Both the position numbers and the translations under genes were made by a program. Below are positions 1 through 8,750 of a stretch of 39,957 nt of DNA, one piece after another (positions within the stretch are counted from its first letter, which is position 1; each line of letters begins with the position of its first letter). Origin of the DNA: an uncultured Muribaculaceae bacterium (GTDB lineage: Bacteria; Bacteroidota; Bacteroidia; Bacteroidales; Muribaculaceae); assembly GCA_910585275.1 (NCBI GenBank), contig CAJUCW010000032.1, positions 1-39,957 on the forward strand, given 5' to 3'. Under the pieces are notes generated by a model. It was not told the DNA's origin. It worked only from the letters and a program-made list of their open reading frames with translations, and ran no database searches.

Positions 1-149
1 AATGGTGATGTCTATTCCACATTATCGCCTTAGCGTGTCCGCTGAATAGTTACTATTTTTAGCCCAAATAGTTAATAAACGTTAACAAATATATTTTTCT
101 AAGAAGTTTAATCAAGAAAATATGAATGATATAAATTAAAAGATGCATT

Positions 150-190
150 AAAAATCGCGACGAAGACAGTTTTGCTTGCCTTCATCGCGA
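150..190 (-). terminator. Rho-independent terminator of leuS
   Basis: Read on the minus strand, an 11-bp stem (arms 180-190 and 155-165, one G-U pair) with a 14-nt loop is followed directly by a run of five T. It lies 45 nt past the leuS stop codon. Nothing else convincing is visible in positions 1-149, which are AT-rich and hold no supported gene. Confidence 0.8.
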
Positions 191-234
191 GATTGATGAG
201 TGTTGTCAATAAACAGTTATTTCTCCAAATATTG

Positions 235-2997
235 TCAGATTACGACGTTGACGATTTTGCCGGGGACGACGATTACCCTTTTCGGGGTCTTGCCGTCGAG
301 CCAGCGGGCGGCGTCGGGAGCAGAGAGGGCGGCTGCCTCTACGGCTGCTTTGTCGGCATCGGCAGGCACGTCGAGCATGAAGCGGGTCTTGCCGTTGAAG
401 CTTACCGGATATTTCACCATATCTTCCTTAAGGTATTCCTCGTTCCATGCGGGCCATTCGGCATCTACCACCGAACCCTCCTTGCCGAGACGATGCCAGA
501 ATTCTTCGGCAATGTGAGGTGCGAACGGCGCGATGATGCGCGTAAACAGCTCCATGGCCTGAGGATTCTTCGATTTCTGAGCGGTGAGTTCGTTCAAAGC
601 CACCATGAATGCGGAAACCGACGTGTTGAAAGAGAAATTCTCGATGTCGCCTGTCACCTTCTTGATGAGCTTGTGCATGGTCTTGAGCTCCTCTTTCGTC
701 ATAGGCTCCTTGCTTTCCATGTCGAGTTTGTCAAACTGTCCCCAAAGTTTCTTGAGGAAGCGGTTTGCACCGTCAATGCCGTTGGTGTCCCAAGGCTTCG
801 ACTGCTCGATAGGACCGAGGAACATTTCGTAAAGACGAAGGGTGTCGGCTCCGTAACGCTCTACGATGTCGTCGGGGTTCACGACGTTGAACATAGATTT
901 CGACATCTTCTCCACGGCATATCCGCAAACATATTTGCCATCTTCAAGAATAAACTCGGCATCAGCAAATTCCGGACGCCATCCCTTGAATCGGTCGATG
1001 TCGAGCACATCGTTGCTTACCATGCTGATATCCACGCGTATCGGAGTAACTTCATAGTCACCTTTCAGCCCCTTGCTTACGAACGTGTTCGTGTCTTTGA
1101 TACGATATACGAAGCTGCTACGCCCCTGGATCATACCTTGGTTCACGAGCTTACGGAAAGGCTCAGGCTCCACCACGAGGCCAAGGTCGAACAAGAATTT
1201 GTTCCAGAACCTCGAATAGATAAGGTGGCCTGTGGCATGTTCGGCACCTCCCACATAGAGGTCAACGTTGCGCCAGTATTCGTCAGACTCGCGGCTAACG
1301 AGAGCCTTATCGTTGCGAGGGTCCATGTAACGCAGATAGTACGCGCTCGAACCTGCGAAACCGGGCATAGTGCAAAGCTCTATGGGATACCCCTCGGGGG
1401 TTTTCCAGTTTTTGGCGCGTCCCAGCGGAGGTTCGCCGGTAGCTGTGGGAAGGTATGCATCCACCTCGGGAAGCATGAGCGGCAACACGCTCTCGTCCAT
1501 CACATGGGCAATCCCATCCTTATAATATACAGGGAAAGGCTCGCCCCAGTAACGCTGACGCGAGAAGATGGCGTCGCGGAGTCGATAGTTCACCTTCACG
1601 CGTCCTATTCCTTTCTCTTCGATGAATTTCTTTGTCTTGGCAATGGCATCCTTCACTTCCAGTCCGTTGAGGTCGAGTTCGCCGTTAGAGGAGTTAATCA
1701 TCTTTCCCTCTTTAGCGTCGAAGCTCTCTTCACTCACGTCGGCACCCTCGATAAGGGGCACGATAGGAAGGTCGAAATGGCGTGCGAACGCATAGTCGCG
1801 CGAGTCGTGTGCGGGCACGGCCATAATGGCTCCCGTGCCGTAACCTGCGAGCACATAATCGCTCACCCAGATTGGAATCTCTTTACCGCTGATGGGGTTG
1901 CGCGCATAGCTTCCGGTGAATACGCCTGACACGCGCTTGTCAATCTGACGCTCGCGTTCCGTTTTGTGGCTAACCTCGGCAAGATAGGCATCGACAGCAG
2001 CTTTCTGTTCGGGAGCGACAAGCATATCCACATATTTCGATTCGGGAGCAAGCACCATGAAGGTAACTCCGAACGCAGTGTCGGCGCGGGTAGTAAAAAT
2101 TTCGAGGTCGAAATCTTTGCCGACAACAGGGAAACGCATCTCTGCACCTTCGCTGCGACCAATCCAGTTGCGCTGTGTTTCTTTGAGCGAATCGCTCCAC
2201 TCAAGGGTGTCAAGTCCGTCGAGCAGACGCGGAGCGTAAGCCGAAACGCGAAGACACCACTGGTTCATCACCTTCTGCTCCACAGGATGGCCGCCGCGCA
2301 CACTCACGCCTTCGCTCACCTCGTCGTTGGCAAGCACGGTGCCGAGTGCTTCACACCAATTCACCATTGTCTCGCCCTGATATGCGATGCGGTAGTTCAT
2401 CAATACGTCGGCTTTTTCCTTTTCGCTATAAGCGTTCCATTCGTCGGCTGTGAAAGAAAGGTTCTTGCCGCAAGCCGCATGCACCCCTTCGGTGCCTTTC
2501 GCTGCGAAATGTTCCACAAGACCGGCAATGGGGAGTGCCTTGTCGGCGTCAAGGTCATAATAGGAATTGAACATCTGCATGAAAGCCCACTGTGTCCACT
2601 TGTAATATTCCGGGTCGCACGTGCGGATTTCGCGGCTCCAGTCGAACGAAAAACCGATTTTGTCAAGCTGTTCGCGGTAACGGGCAATGTTGGCCATAGT
2701 GGTCTTCTCCGGATGCTGGCCGGTCTGGATGGCATATTGTTCTGCGGGAAGCCCGTAAGCGTCATATCCCATCGGGTGAAGCACATTGAAGCCCTGCTGA
2801 CGTTTATAGCGAGAGAAAATGTCGCTCGCTATATAGCCGAGAGGATGGCCCACATGCAACCCTGCACCCGAAGGATAAGGAAACATGTCGAGCACATAAA
2901 ACTTCTTCTTACCTGGTTTTTCCGTTGCTTTATAAATCTCGGTTTCGCGCCAATACTGCTGCCAGCGCTGCTCTATGTCGCGGTGATTATATTCCAT
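235..2997 (-). CDS. leuS: Leucyl-tRNA synthetase
   Basis: Cytoplasmic class I aminoacyl-tRNA synthetase that charges tRNA-Leu with leucine. The 920-residue product carries the class I signature HVGH at residues 48-51, following the FPYPSGAGL stretch, and the KMSKS loop at residues 697-701. Between them lies the long inserted editing domain (CP1), with a threonine-rich FTTRADT segment and the GTGAIMAVPAHDSRD editing-site motif. The C-terminal anticodon-binding part ends with a basic/hydrophobic tail (KRVIVVPGKIVNVVI), as in other bacterial LeuRS. The length fits Bacteroidetes LeuRS. The start is supported by a consensus promoter about 80 nt upstream and by family alignment (MEYNHRDIEQRWQ). It is transcribed alone, divergent from panB, and ends at its own terminator. 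Long open frames on the opposite strand are shadows of this gene. Confidence 0.98.
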   Translation of the reverse strand: MEYNHRDIEQRWQQYWRETEIYKATEKPGKKKFYVLDMFPYPSGAGLHVGHPLGYIASDIFSRYKRQQGFNVLHPMGYDAYGLPAEQYAIQTGQHPEKTTMANIARYREQLDKIGFSFDWSREIRTCDPEYYKWTQWAFMQMFNSYYDLDADKALPIAGLVEHFAAKGTEGVHAACGKNLSFTADEWNAYSEKEKADVLMNYRIAYQGETMVNWCEALGTVLANDEVSEGVSVRGGHPVEQKVMNQWCLRVSAYAPRLLDGLDTLEWSDSLKETQRNWIGRSEGAEMRFPVVGKDFDLEIFTTRADTAFGVTFMVLAPESKYVDMLVAPEQKAAVDAYLAEVSHKTERERQIDKRVSGVFTGSYARNPISGKEIPIWVSDYVLAGYGTGAIMAVPAHDSRDYAFARHFDLPIVPLIEGADVSEESFDAKEGKMINSSNGELDLNGLEVKDAIAKTKKFIEEKGIGRVKVNYRLRDAIFSRQRYWGEPFPVYYKDGIAHVMDESVLPLMLPEVDAYLPTATGEPPLGRAKNWKTPEGYPIELCTMPGFAGSSAYYLRYMDPRNDKALVSRESDEYWRNVDLYVGGAEHATGHLIYSRFWNKFLFDLGLVVEPEPFRKLVNQGMIQGRSSFVYRIKDTNTFVSKGLKGDYEVTPIRVDISMVSNDVLDIDRFKGWRPEFADAEFILEDGKYVCGYAVEKMSKSMFNVVNPDDIVERYGADTLRLYEMFLGPIEQSKPWDTNGIDGANRFLKKLWGQFDKLDMESKEPMTKEELKTMHKLIKKVTGDIENFSFNTSVSAFMVALNELTAQKSKNPQAMELFTRIIAPFAPHIAEEFWHRLGKEGSVVDAEWPAWNEEYLKEDMVKYPVSFNGKTRFMLDVPADADKAAVEAAALSAPDAARWLDGKTPKRVIVVPGKIVNVVI

Positions 2998-3077
2998 TTA
3001 TACTGATTTGAAGTTGTTTCTTGTGTCGGAATAAATGCCGTGTCGTCAAAACACGGATATTGTTCTGAATGAAAATG

Positions 3078-3108
3078 CAAATTTAGTAAAAAAACGCCGC
3101 CGTTCAAA
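3078..3108 (-). promoter_or_regulatory. leuS promoter, Bacteroidetes consensus
   Basis: On the minus strand, TTTG (3105-3108) is followed after exactly 19 nt by TAAATTTG (3078-3085), matching the Bacteroidetes sigma consensus TTTG/TAnnTTTG. Expected transcription start is near 3071-3074, giving a leader of about 75 nt before the leuS ATG. Confidence 0.8.
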
Positions 3109-3170
3109 ATCCTGACGCGTGCAGGAGCGACAATTATCGGGAATATGGCTGGCGGTTGAATAAAAAGTAT

Positions 3171-3178
3171 TAAATTTG
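3171..3178 (+). promoter_or_regulatory. panB promoter -7 element
   Basis: TAAATTTG matches the -7 consensus and sits about 40 nt before the panB ATG. The -33 region at the expected distance (about 3148-3151, GCTG) is a weak match, so only the -7 box is claimed. It lies back to back with the leuS promoter. Confidence 0.6.
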
Positions 3179-3218
3179 CGCTGTTTTAACCATATAATCG
3201 CGCCGCGGCGCTTAAATT

Positions 3219-4040
3219 ATGTCAACAAACACTACAGACAATGCCCGCAAGGTGACCACACGCCGCCTTATCGAGATGAAACAGCGTGGAGAAAAAATTT
3301 CCATGCTCACCGCCTACGATTTTTCTTCGGCAAAGATACTCGACGAGGCAGGCATCGATGTGCTCCTCGTGGGAGATTCCGCCTCAAACGTAATGGCGGG
3401 CAACATGACCACCCTCCCTATCACCCTCGACCAGATGATTTATCATGCAAAGTCGGTGATTAAAGGCACTAAAAGAGCCCTCGTGGTCTGCGACATGCCT
3501 TTCGGCACATATCAAGGCAACCCCATCGAAGCCCTTTCATCGGCCATCCGCATCATGAAGGAAAGCCACGCCGAAGCCGTAAAAATGGAAGGAGGTTCCG
3601 AAATACGCGAATCGATAGAGCGCATCCTCAGCGCAGGGATTCCGGTGATGGGACATCTGGGCCTCACGCCTCAAAGCATCAACAAGTTCGGCACATACAA
3701 CGTGCGTGCCAAAGAGGAGGCGGAAGCCAACAAACTTATCGAAGACGCCAAGATGCTTGAAGAAATCGGCTGTTTCGCAATCGTGCTTGAAAAGATTCCC
3801 GCATCACTCGCCGAAAAAGTAGCTAAAGAAGTGAGCATACCCGTCATCGGCATCGGTGCCGGAGGCGGCGTTGACGGACAGGTGCTCGTAATGCACGACA
3901 TGCTCGGCATCAACAAAGGTTTCTCGCCGCGTTTCCTGCGTCGCTACGCCGACCTTGCAGGCATTATGACAGAGGCCGTACAGAACTATATCTCCGACGT
4001 CAAGAGCGGCGATTTCCCCACTCCTGAAGAATCATATTGA
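3219..4040 (+). CDS. panB: 3-methyl-2-oxobutanoate hydroxymethyltransferase
   Basis: First committed step of pantothenate (coenzyme A) synthesis: transfers a hydroxymethyl group from methylene-tetrahydrofolate to 2-oxoisovalerate, giving ketopantoate. The 273-residue protein has the expected TIM-barrel landmarks: TAYDFSSAKILDEAGID near the N terminus; VGDSASNV with metal-ligand Asp53; VCDMPFG with Asp92; KMEGG with Glu124; VLEKIP with the catalytic-base candidate Glu191; and the glycine-rich GIGAGGGVDGQVLVMHD at 211-227. The usual family wording VGDSLGNV/M is slightly altered here (SASNV), at a position next to, not in, the metal site. No panC or panD is adjacent. The start at 3219 gives the normal length and lies about 40 nt after a -7 box. 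A frame starting at 3176 is only an overlapping shadow. Confidence 0.97.
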   Translation: MSTNTTDNARKVTTRRLIEMKQRGEKISMLTAYDFSSAKILDEAGIDVLLVGDSASNVMAGNMTTLPITLDQMIYHAKSVIKGTKRALVVCDMPFGTYQGNPIEALSSAIRIMKESHAEAVKMEGGSEIRESIERILSAGIPVMGHLGLTPQSINKFGTYNVRAKEEAEANKLIEDAKMLEEIGCFAIVLEKIPASLAEKVAKEVSIPVIGIGAGGGVDGQVLVMHDMLGINKGFSPRFLRRYADLAGIMTEAVQNYISDVKSGDFPTPEESY

Positions 4041-4083
4041 CACCGCGTCAGTTATCGCGCATATTTTTAATCACCATATCCCC

Positions 4084-4122
4084 ACAGGGGCCGACACGTT
4101 TTCAATCTGTGTCGGCCCCTGT
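4084..4122 (+). terminator. Strong hairpin after panB
   Basis: A perfect 14-bp stem (4084-4097 with 4109-4122) closes an 11-nt loop 44 nt after the panB stop. No T-run follows, so it may end transcription inefficiently or mainly protect the 3' end of the transcript. Confidence 0.6.
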
Positions 4123-4436
4123 CCCGTATCATGACACCCCTATGTCAAATTTACGACAAGGCACCGTCAAAATGTGTAATCAAATTTAATAAGCATATCA
4201 GAAATAACCTATGGTAAATATAAAGACATTTAGTCCAATTTTTGTTTCATTTTTCCACAAAAACGCATCCAACAATTTCAATGTTATTCTGTTTTAATAT
4301 AAGATGATATTCCATCCGGGATAAATAAGAACGCATTCTTATTAATGGCCATGGTGTCAGCAATGATTTCTATCGTCGTAAATGAACGCAGTTTTAATTT
4401 CCTGTTATTAAAAACAACTCCTTAATTTTATTAGCT
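4123..4436 (+). promoter_or_regulatory. Long AT-rich leader/regulatory region before gadB
   Basis: This 314-nt stretch has no supportable open frame. It is clearly richer in A+T than the flanking genes. I found no clean TAnnTTTG/TTTG promoter, although one must lie here or in the panB tail. The only symmetrical element is an 8-4-8 inverted repeat at 4324-4343 (AATAAGAA, CGCA, TTCTTATT), about 95 nt before the gadB start. It could be an operator or an mRNA hairpin controlling the acid-resistance genes; this is inference. Confidence 0.4.
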
Positions 4437-5861
4437 ATGATTGATCCCAATTTTCGCACAGGCGATGTAAAAAGTGAAGCATTCGGACAAGATGCAATGC
4501 TGCAACCCGCCCCCGTAGAAAAAATCCCTGACGGCCCCACCACTCCTCAGGTGGCTTACCAGATGGTGAAAGACGAAACATTCGCACAGACCCAGCCGCG
4601 TCTTAACCTCGCAACGTTCGTCACCACTTATATGGACGACTATGCCACCAAACTGATGAACGAGGCCATCAACATCAACTACATCGACGAGACGGAATAT
4701 CCACGTGTTGCCGTGATGTGTCAGAAATGTATCAACATCGTCGCCAGCCTCTGGAACACTCCGGAACAGAAGAAATGGAAAACCGGAGCGTTGGCAATAG
4801 GTTCTTCCGAAGCATGTATGCTCGGCGGAATCGCTGCCTGGAAACGCTGGATAGAACGTCGTAAGAAAGCCGGCAAGCCTTACGACAAACCGAATTTCGT
4901 CATCTCCGCAGGCTATCAGGTGGTATGGGAGAAATTCGCCACCCTTTGGAACATCGAGATGCGTCAGGTGCCTCTATCGAAAGAACATCCCTCCCTCGAC
5001 ATCGATGCCGCCATCAAGATGTGTGACGAAAACACTTTCGCCGTTGTCGCCATCCAGGGTGTGACATGGACAGGCCTTAACGACGACGTGGAAGCCCTCG
5101 ACGCCGCCCTCGACAAATATAATGCCGAAACGGGCAACGAAGTCTGCATCCACATCGACGCTGCTACAGGCGGCTTTATCCTTCCATTCTTATTCCCTGA
5201 AAAGAAATGGGACTTCCGGCTCAAATGGGTGCTTTCGATAAGCACATCGGGCCATAAGTTCGGACTCGTATATCCGGGTCTGGGATGGGTGGTCTGGAAA
5301 GACAAACAGTATCTCCCGGCCGACATGTCGTTTACAGTTGACTATCTTGGTGCGGAAGTCACACAGGTAGGCTTGAACTATTCACGTCCTGCCGCTCAGA
5401 TTCTCGGACAGTATTACCAGTTTATACGTCTGGGATTCGAAGGCTACAAGAACATCCAGTACAACTCCCTGCAAATCGCGAAATATCTGCACGCACAACT
5501 TTCCGAGATGCCGGAATTCGTGCCTTATTCCGACGATGTTCCCAACCCGATCGTGACATGGCTCATGAAGCCTGAAGTGCAGAAAGACGCCAAATGGACC
5601 CTCTATGACCTTCAGGACAAGCTGGCACAGCACGGATGGATGGTGCCTGCCTATGCAATGCCTGTCAACATCGAAGACATGGTAGTGATGCGTGTGCTCT
5701 GCAAGCAGGGATTCAGCCGCGACATGTGCGACGAACTCCTCCACGACATCAAGGCTGCCGTGGCCGAACTGAACGCCCTGGAATATCCCACCACCACGCG
5801 TATCGCCATGGAAAAGAATATTCCGCTCGTCAGCAAATCGTTCAACCATACCGGGAAATAA
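4437..5861 (+). CDS. gadB: Glutamate decarboxylase (PLP-dependent)
   Basis: Converts glutamate to GABA and CO2 with consumption of a cytoplasmic proton. The 474-residue protein follows E. coli GadA/B throughout: IGSSEACMLGG at 121-131 (phosphate/cofactor site), HIDAATGGFILPF at 239-251 with the cofactor-pairing Asp241, and STSGHKFGLVYPGLGW with the Schiff-base Lys274. The C terminus ends SKSFNHTGK. In E. coli GadB the penultimate His of the SFKHT tail caps the cofactor at neutral pH, and His471 here is at the matching place, so pH-switched activity is plausible. The N terminus also keeps the FGQDAM-type segment that forms the acid-induced bundle in the E. coli enzyme. It heads a gadB-glsA-gadC cluster on one strand. 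No Shine-Dalgarno site is seen, as is normal for this phylum. Confidence 0.97.
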   Translation: MIDPNFRTGDVKSEAFGQDAMLQPAPVEKIPDGPTTPQVAYQMVKDETFAQTQPRLNLATFVTTYMDDYATKLMNEAININYIDETEYPRVAVMCQKCINIVASLWNTPEQKKWKTGALAIGSSEACMLGGIAAWKRWIERRKKAGKPYDKPNFVISAGYQVVWEKFATLWNIEMRQVPLSKEHPSLDIDAAIKMCDENTFAVVAIQGVTWTGLNDDVEALDAALDKYNAETGNEVCIHIDAATGGFILPFLFPEKKWDFRLKWVLSISTSGHKFGLVYPGLGWVVWKDKQYLPADMSFTVDYLGAEVTQVGLNYSRPAAQILGQYYQFIRLGFEGYKNIQYNSLQIAKYLHAQLSEMPEFVPYSDDVPNPIVTWLMKPEVQKDAKWTLYDLQDKLAQHGWMVPAYAMPVNIEDMVVMRVLCKQGFSRDMCDELLHDIKAAVAELNALEYPTTTRIAMEKNIPLVSKSFNHTGK

Positions 5862-5930
5862 GGCAGACATAAGGCTGCACGCCGGCCTTTGCCAAGCCAT
5901 TGAAATTGAATTATCAAAACTTTAACGGAT

Positions 5931-5985
5931 GGCGGCAGATGGAATGTCGTAGCATATCCACTCTGCCGCCTTCTTGAATTGTTTT
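5931..5985 (+). terminator. Hairpin between gadB and glsA (probable partial terminator)
   Basis: A perfect 9-bp GC-rich stem (GGCGGCAGA 5931-5939, TCTGCCGCC 5962-5970) can be extended inward by TGGA/TCCA after a one-base bulge. It is followed by TTCTTGAATTGTTTT. It lies 69 nt past the gadB stop and 70-120 nt before glsA, so it may attenuate read-through and set gadB above glsA/gadC. Confidence 0.65.
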
Positions 5986-6000
5986 AAATCCCGACGAGTT

Positions 6001-6022
6001 GCGGCGGGCTTCAAACCGCCGC
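6001..6022 (+). promoter_or_regulatory. Second small hairpin before glsA
   Basis: GCGGCGG (6001-6007) pairs with CCGCCGC (6016-6022) around an 8-nt loop, 30 nt before the glsA ATG. With the 5931 hairpin it makes two stable stems in a row in the gadB-glsA spacer, and so may be part of an RNA stability or attenuation element. No promoter was recognised in this spacer. Confidence 0.4.
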
Positions 6023-6052
6023 TTATCTAATTCCGCGTAACTGTTTTATACT

Positions 6053-7021
6053 ATGGAAAGAAAAATCACATTGTCACAAATAGAAGGAGCGGCCCGCGAT
6101 GCATATAACGAATCGAAAGACGTAAAGGGAGGAGCCAATGCTGATTACATCCCGTTCCTCGCCAACATCGACCCAAATTTATTCGGATTAAGCGTCACTC
6201 TCACCGACGGCACTTCCTACAATTTCGGCGATACCGGCTATCGTTTCGGAATCGAATCCGTGTCAAAGGTGCCTACTGCTGTGCTCGCCATGATTCAGCA
6301 TACACCCCAAGGAGTGCTACGCCAGATCGGTGCCGACGCCACCGGGCTACCTTTCAATTCCATCTTCGCGATTCTCCTTGAAAACGACCATCCGTCAACC
6401 CCGCTTGTCAACGCAGGAGCAATATCCGCATGCTCCATGATAGCGCCACAAGGGGATTCCGCAGAAAAATGGAAAGCCATCACCGGCAATATAACAGACC
6501 TCTGCGGGTCGGCGCCCGTGCTTCTCGACGAACTTTATGAAAGCGAGACAGCTACGAATTTTAACAACCGTGCCATTTCCTGGCTTCTGAAAAATTACAA
6601 CCGGATTTATGACGAAGTCGATATGAGCCTCGACCTATATACGCGCCAGTGCTCTCTCGGCATAACGTCGTCGCAGCTTGCCATCATGGGCGCAACTCTG
6701 GCAAACGGAGGCATAAATCCCGTCACCGGGAAGCAGGTGTGCGACAAGGAAATAGCCTCGAAGACTGTAACCATGATTGCATCGGTAGGTTTCTATCAGC
6801 ACACAGGCGACTGGCTTTTCACATCCGGCATACCCGCAAAAACAGGCGTAGGCGGGGGTGTGATGGGAGTGATGCCAGGACTTTTCGGCATTGCAGCATT
6901 CGCACCGCCCCTCGACGATGCGGGAAACTCCGTCAAGGCACAGACCGCCATCAAAAAATTCATGCAGAAACTCGACCTCGGAATCTTCTCCGGCGATAAA
7001 GTCTCCATTGTGGCGGGATAA
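6053..7021 (+). CDS. glsA: Glutaminase A
   Basis: Hydrolyses glutamine to glutamate and ammonia. The ammonia neutralises acid and the glutamate feeds GadB. The 322-residue protein belongs to the serine-dependent beta-lactamase-fold glutaminases: GIESVSKVP holds the catalytic S-x-x-K pair, Ser69 and Lys72. PLVNAGAI with Asn120 is the substrate-binding motif, LYTRQCSLGIT supplies the conserved Tyr region, and AKTGVGGGVMGVMPG is the C-terminal glycine-rich loop. Length is normal (about 305-330). It lies 191 nt after gadB and 65 nt before gadC. Glutaminase beside a glutamate/GABA antiporter is the known second arm of glutamine-dependent acid resistance. Confidence 0.96.
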   Translation: MERKITLSQIEGAARDAYNESKDVKGGANADYIPFLANIDPNLFGLSVTLTDGTSYNFGDTGYRFGIESVSKVPTAVLAMIQHTPQGVLRQIGADATGLPFNSIFAILLENDHPSTPLVNAGAISACSMIAPQGDSAEKWKAITGNITDLCGSAPVLLDELYESETATNFNNRAISWLLKNYNRIYDEVDMSLDLYTRQCSLGITSSQLAIMGATLANGGINPVTGKQVCDKEIASKTVTMIASVGFYQHTGDWLFTSGIPAKTGVGGGVMGVMPGLFGIAAFAPPLDDAGNSVKAQTAIKKFMQKLDLGIFSGDKVSIVAG

Positions 7022-7086
7022 CCGCCGCATTCACGATTCAAGTAGAGATTTCGCATCTTTTTATTAACAATTAAATACTTACTATT

Positions 7087-8643
7087 ATGGCAAATTCTTC
7101 CGGACAAACGAAAACGACGGTGAAGCAAGCCGCCAAAATGGGGGTATTTACCCTCATAATAATGAATATCGTTGCGGTCGTATCCCTCCGCGGACTTCCC
7201 GCAGAGGCGGAATACGGCGTCAGCTCCGCATTCTACTATATTTTGGCCGCCATTGTTTTTCTGGTGCCTGTCTCCCTGGTAGCCGCCGAATTGGCAGCCA
7301 TGTTTCCTTATCAACAAGGAGGAATGTTCCGTTGGATAGGCGAAGCCTTCGGCAATAAACCGGGATTCCTCGGCATATGGCTTCAATGGATAGAGAGCAC
7401 CATATGGTATCCGACGGTTCTTACCTTCGGAGCCGTGTCCCTGGCATTCATAGGCATGGACCATATCTACGACACTCATCTCGCCGACAACAAGCTTTAC
7501 ACCATAATCGTGGTGCTGGCAATTTATTGGATCGCCACCATAATTTCTCTAAAAGGTATGGGATGGGTAGGAAAAGTGTCGAAAATAGGTGGCCTCGTAG
7601 GCACTATCATTCCAGTCGGACTTCTTGTGGTCTGTGCGGTAATATATCTCGCCACAGGCGGACAATCGCAGATGAACTGGCACGGAAGTTTTATTCCAGA
7701 CTTCTCCAACTTCGACAACATTGTGCTTGCAGTTTCCATATTCCTCTTCTATGCGGGCATGGAAATGAGTGGCGTGCATGTCAGGGAAATCAAAAACCCG
7801 ACCGTCAACTATCCTAAGGCTGTGATTATAGGCGCCATAGCTACTGTAGCGATTTTCATTCTCGGGACGTATGCACTGGGAGTGATTATCCCGGCAAAAG
7901 ACATCAATCTCGTGCAAAGTCTGCTCGTAGGCTTTGACAACTATTTCAGTGTGCTCCACGTGAAATGGCTTTCCCCGATAATAGCCATCGCTCTTGCATT
8001 CGGTGTCCTCGCGGGTGTGCTTACATGGGTAGCAGGTCCATCGAAAGGTATTTTCGCCGTAGGGCAAGCAGGTTATCTTCCTAAATTCTTTCAGAAGACC
8101 AATAAGAACGGCGTTCAGAAAAACATTCTTTACGTGCAGGGTGCCGTAGTGACAGCGTTGGCTTTTCTGATGGTTGTCATGCCTTCGGTCGAAAGTTTCT
8201 ATCAGATATTGTCGCAGCTCACTTGCGTGCTTTATCTCATAGCCTATCTTCTGATGTTCGCCTCCGCCATCCGTCTCCGCTACAATATGAAAGACGCTCC
8301 ACGTCCTTACCGTCTCGGTAAAAAAGGCAACGGCGTAATGTGGCTTATCGCAGGCGTCGGATTCATCGGTTCGTTCGTGGCCTTTATCTTCAGCTTCTTC
8401 CCGCCCGCACAGATTGCAATGGGATCGAACGCTGTCTGGTTTACCGTCCTGATTCTCGGCACGATCATATTCGTGGTGCTTCCTTTTATCATCCTTGCGT
8501 TCAAGAAAGATTCCTGGAATTCGATGGGCAACAGTTTCGTGCCTTTCCACTGGGACAACTCGCCCGGTGCAGCCGAACTGCGTCAGAAGGCAGCAGAGGA
8601 GTTCGCCTCCGAGAATGCCGCCGATGGTAAATCCGGTCAATAA
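7087..8643 (+). CDS. gadC: Glutamate/GABA antiporter (APC superfamily)
   Basis: Inner-membrane amino acid antiporter that brings in glutamate (or glutamine) and exports GABA, completing the proton-consuming cycle with GadB and GlsA. The 518 residues show about 12 hydrophobic segments from about residue 15 to 490, with a short polar N terminus, and the APC first-helix region (MNIVAVVSLRGLPAEAEYG) in which the substrate-carboxylate loop lies. After the last helix there is a polar tail of about 45 residues (from KKDSWNSMG), the position of the C-plug that closes E. coli GadC at neutral pH; sequence similarity of the tail to that plug is not obvious. Context (third gene of the gad set, followed by a terminator) makes the assignment firm. 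Exact substrate preference is inferred. Confidence 0.93.
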   Translation: MANSSGQTKTTVKQAAKMGVFTLIIMNIVAVVSLRGLPAEAEYGVSSAFYYILAAIVFLVPVSLVAAELAAMFPYQQGGMFRWIGEAFGNKPGFLGIWLQWIESTIWYPTVLTFGAVSLAFIGMDHIYDTHLADNKLYTIIVVLAIYWIATIISLKGMGWVGKVSKIGGLVGTIIPVGLLVVCAVIYLATGGQSQMNWHGSFIPDFSNFDNIVLAVSIFLFYAGMEMSGVHVREIKNPTVNYPKAVIIGAIATVAIFILGTYALGVIIPAKDINLVQSLLVGFDNYFSVLHVKWLSPIIAIALAFGVLAGVLTWVAGPSKGIFAVGQAGYLPKFFQKTNKNGVQKNILYVQGAVVTALAFLMVVMPSVESFYQILSQLTCVLYLIAYLLMFASAIRLRYNMKDAPRPYRLGKKGNGVMWLIAGVGFIGSFVAFIFSFFPPAQIAMGSNAVWFTVLILGTIIFVVLPFIILAFKKDSWNSMGNSFVPFHWDNSPGAAELRQKAAEEFASENAADGKSGQ

Positions 8644-8655
8644 AAAATGCCAATA

Positions 8656-8700
8656 GAAACGGAAGTCCCGATTGCTTCCGGGCTTCCGTTTCATTTATAT
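8656..8700 (+). terminator. Terminator of the gad cluster
   Basis: A perfect 10-bp stem GAAACGGAAG/CTTCCGTTTC (8656-8665, 8683-8692), with further pairing of CCCG/CGGG inside the loop, is followed by ATTTATATTAT. It lies 12 nt after the gadC stop. Confidence 0.8.
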
Positions 8701-8750
8701 TATCCCTCTATTTCTTAATGTCGGTTCCGCACTTAAAACACTTTTGAATT

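Noticed and set aside
1..149. A gene or RNA at the left edge
   Set aside because: AT-rich, no frame of note, no tRNA-like fold or promoter; left unannotated.
172..1929. A 585-codon open frame on the plus strand, and another at 1966-3006
   Set aside because: Both lie wholly antisense to leuS, whose motifs are complete; the translations are rich in Cys, His, Arg and lack any domain pattern.
7549..8694. A 381-codon minus-strand frame across gadC
   Set aside because: Antisense shadow of a membrane-protein gene; the predicted protein is His/Arg-rich and unlike any family.
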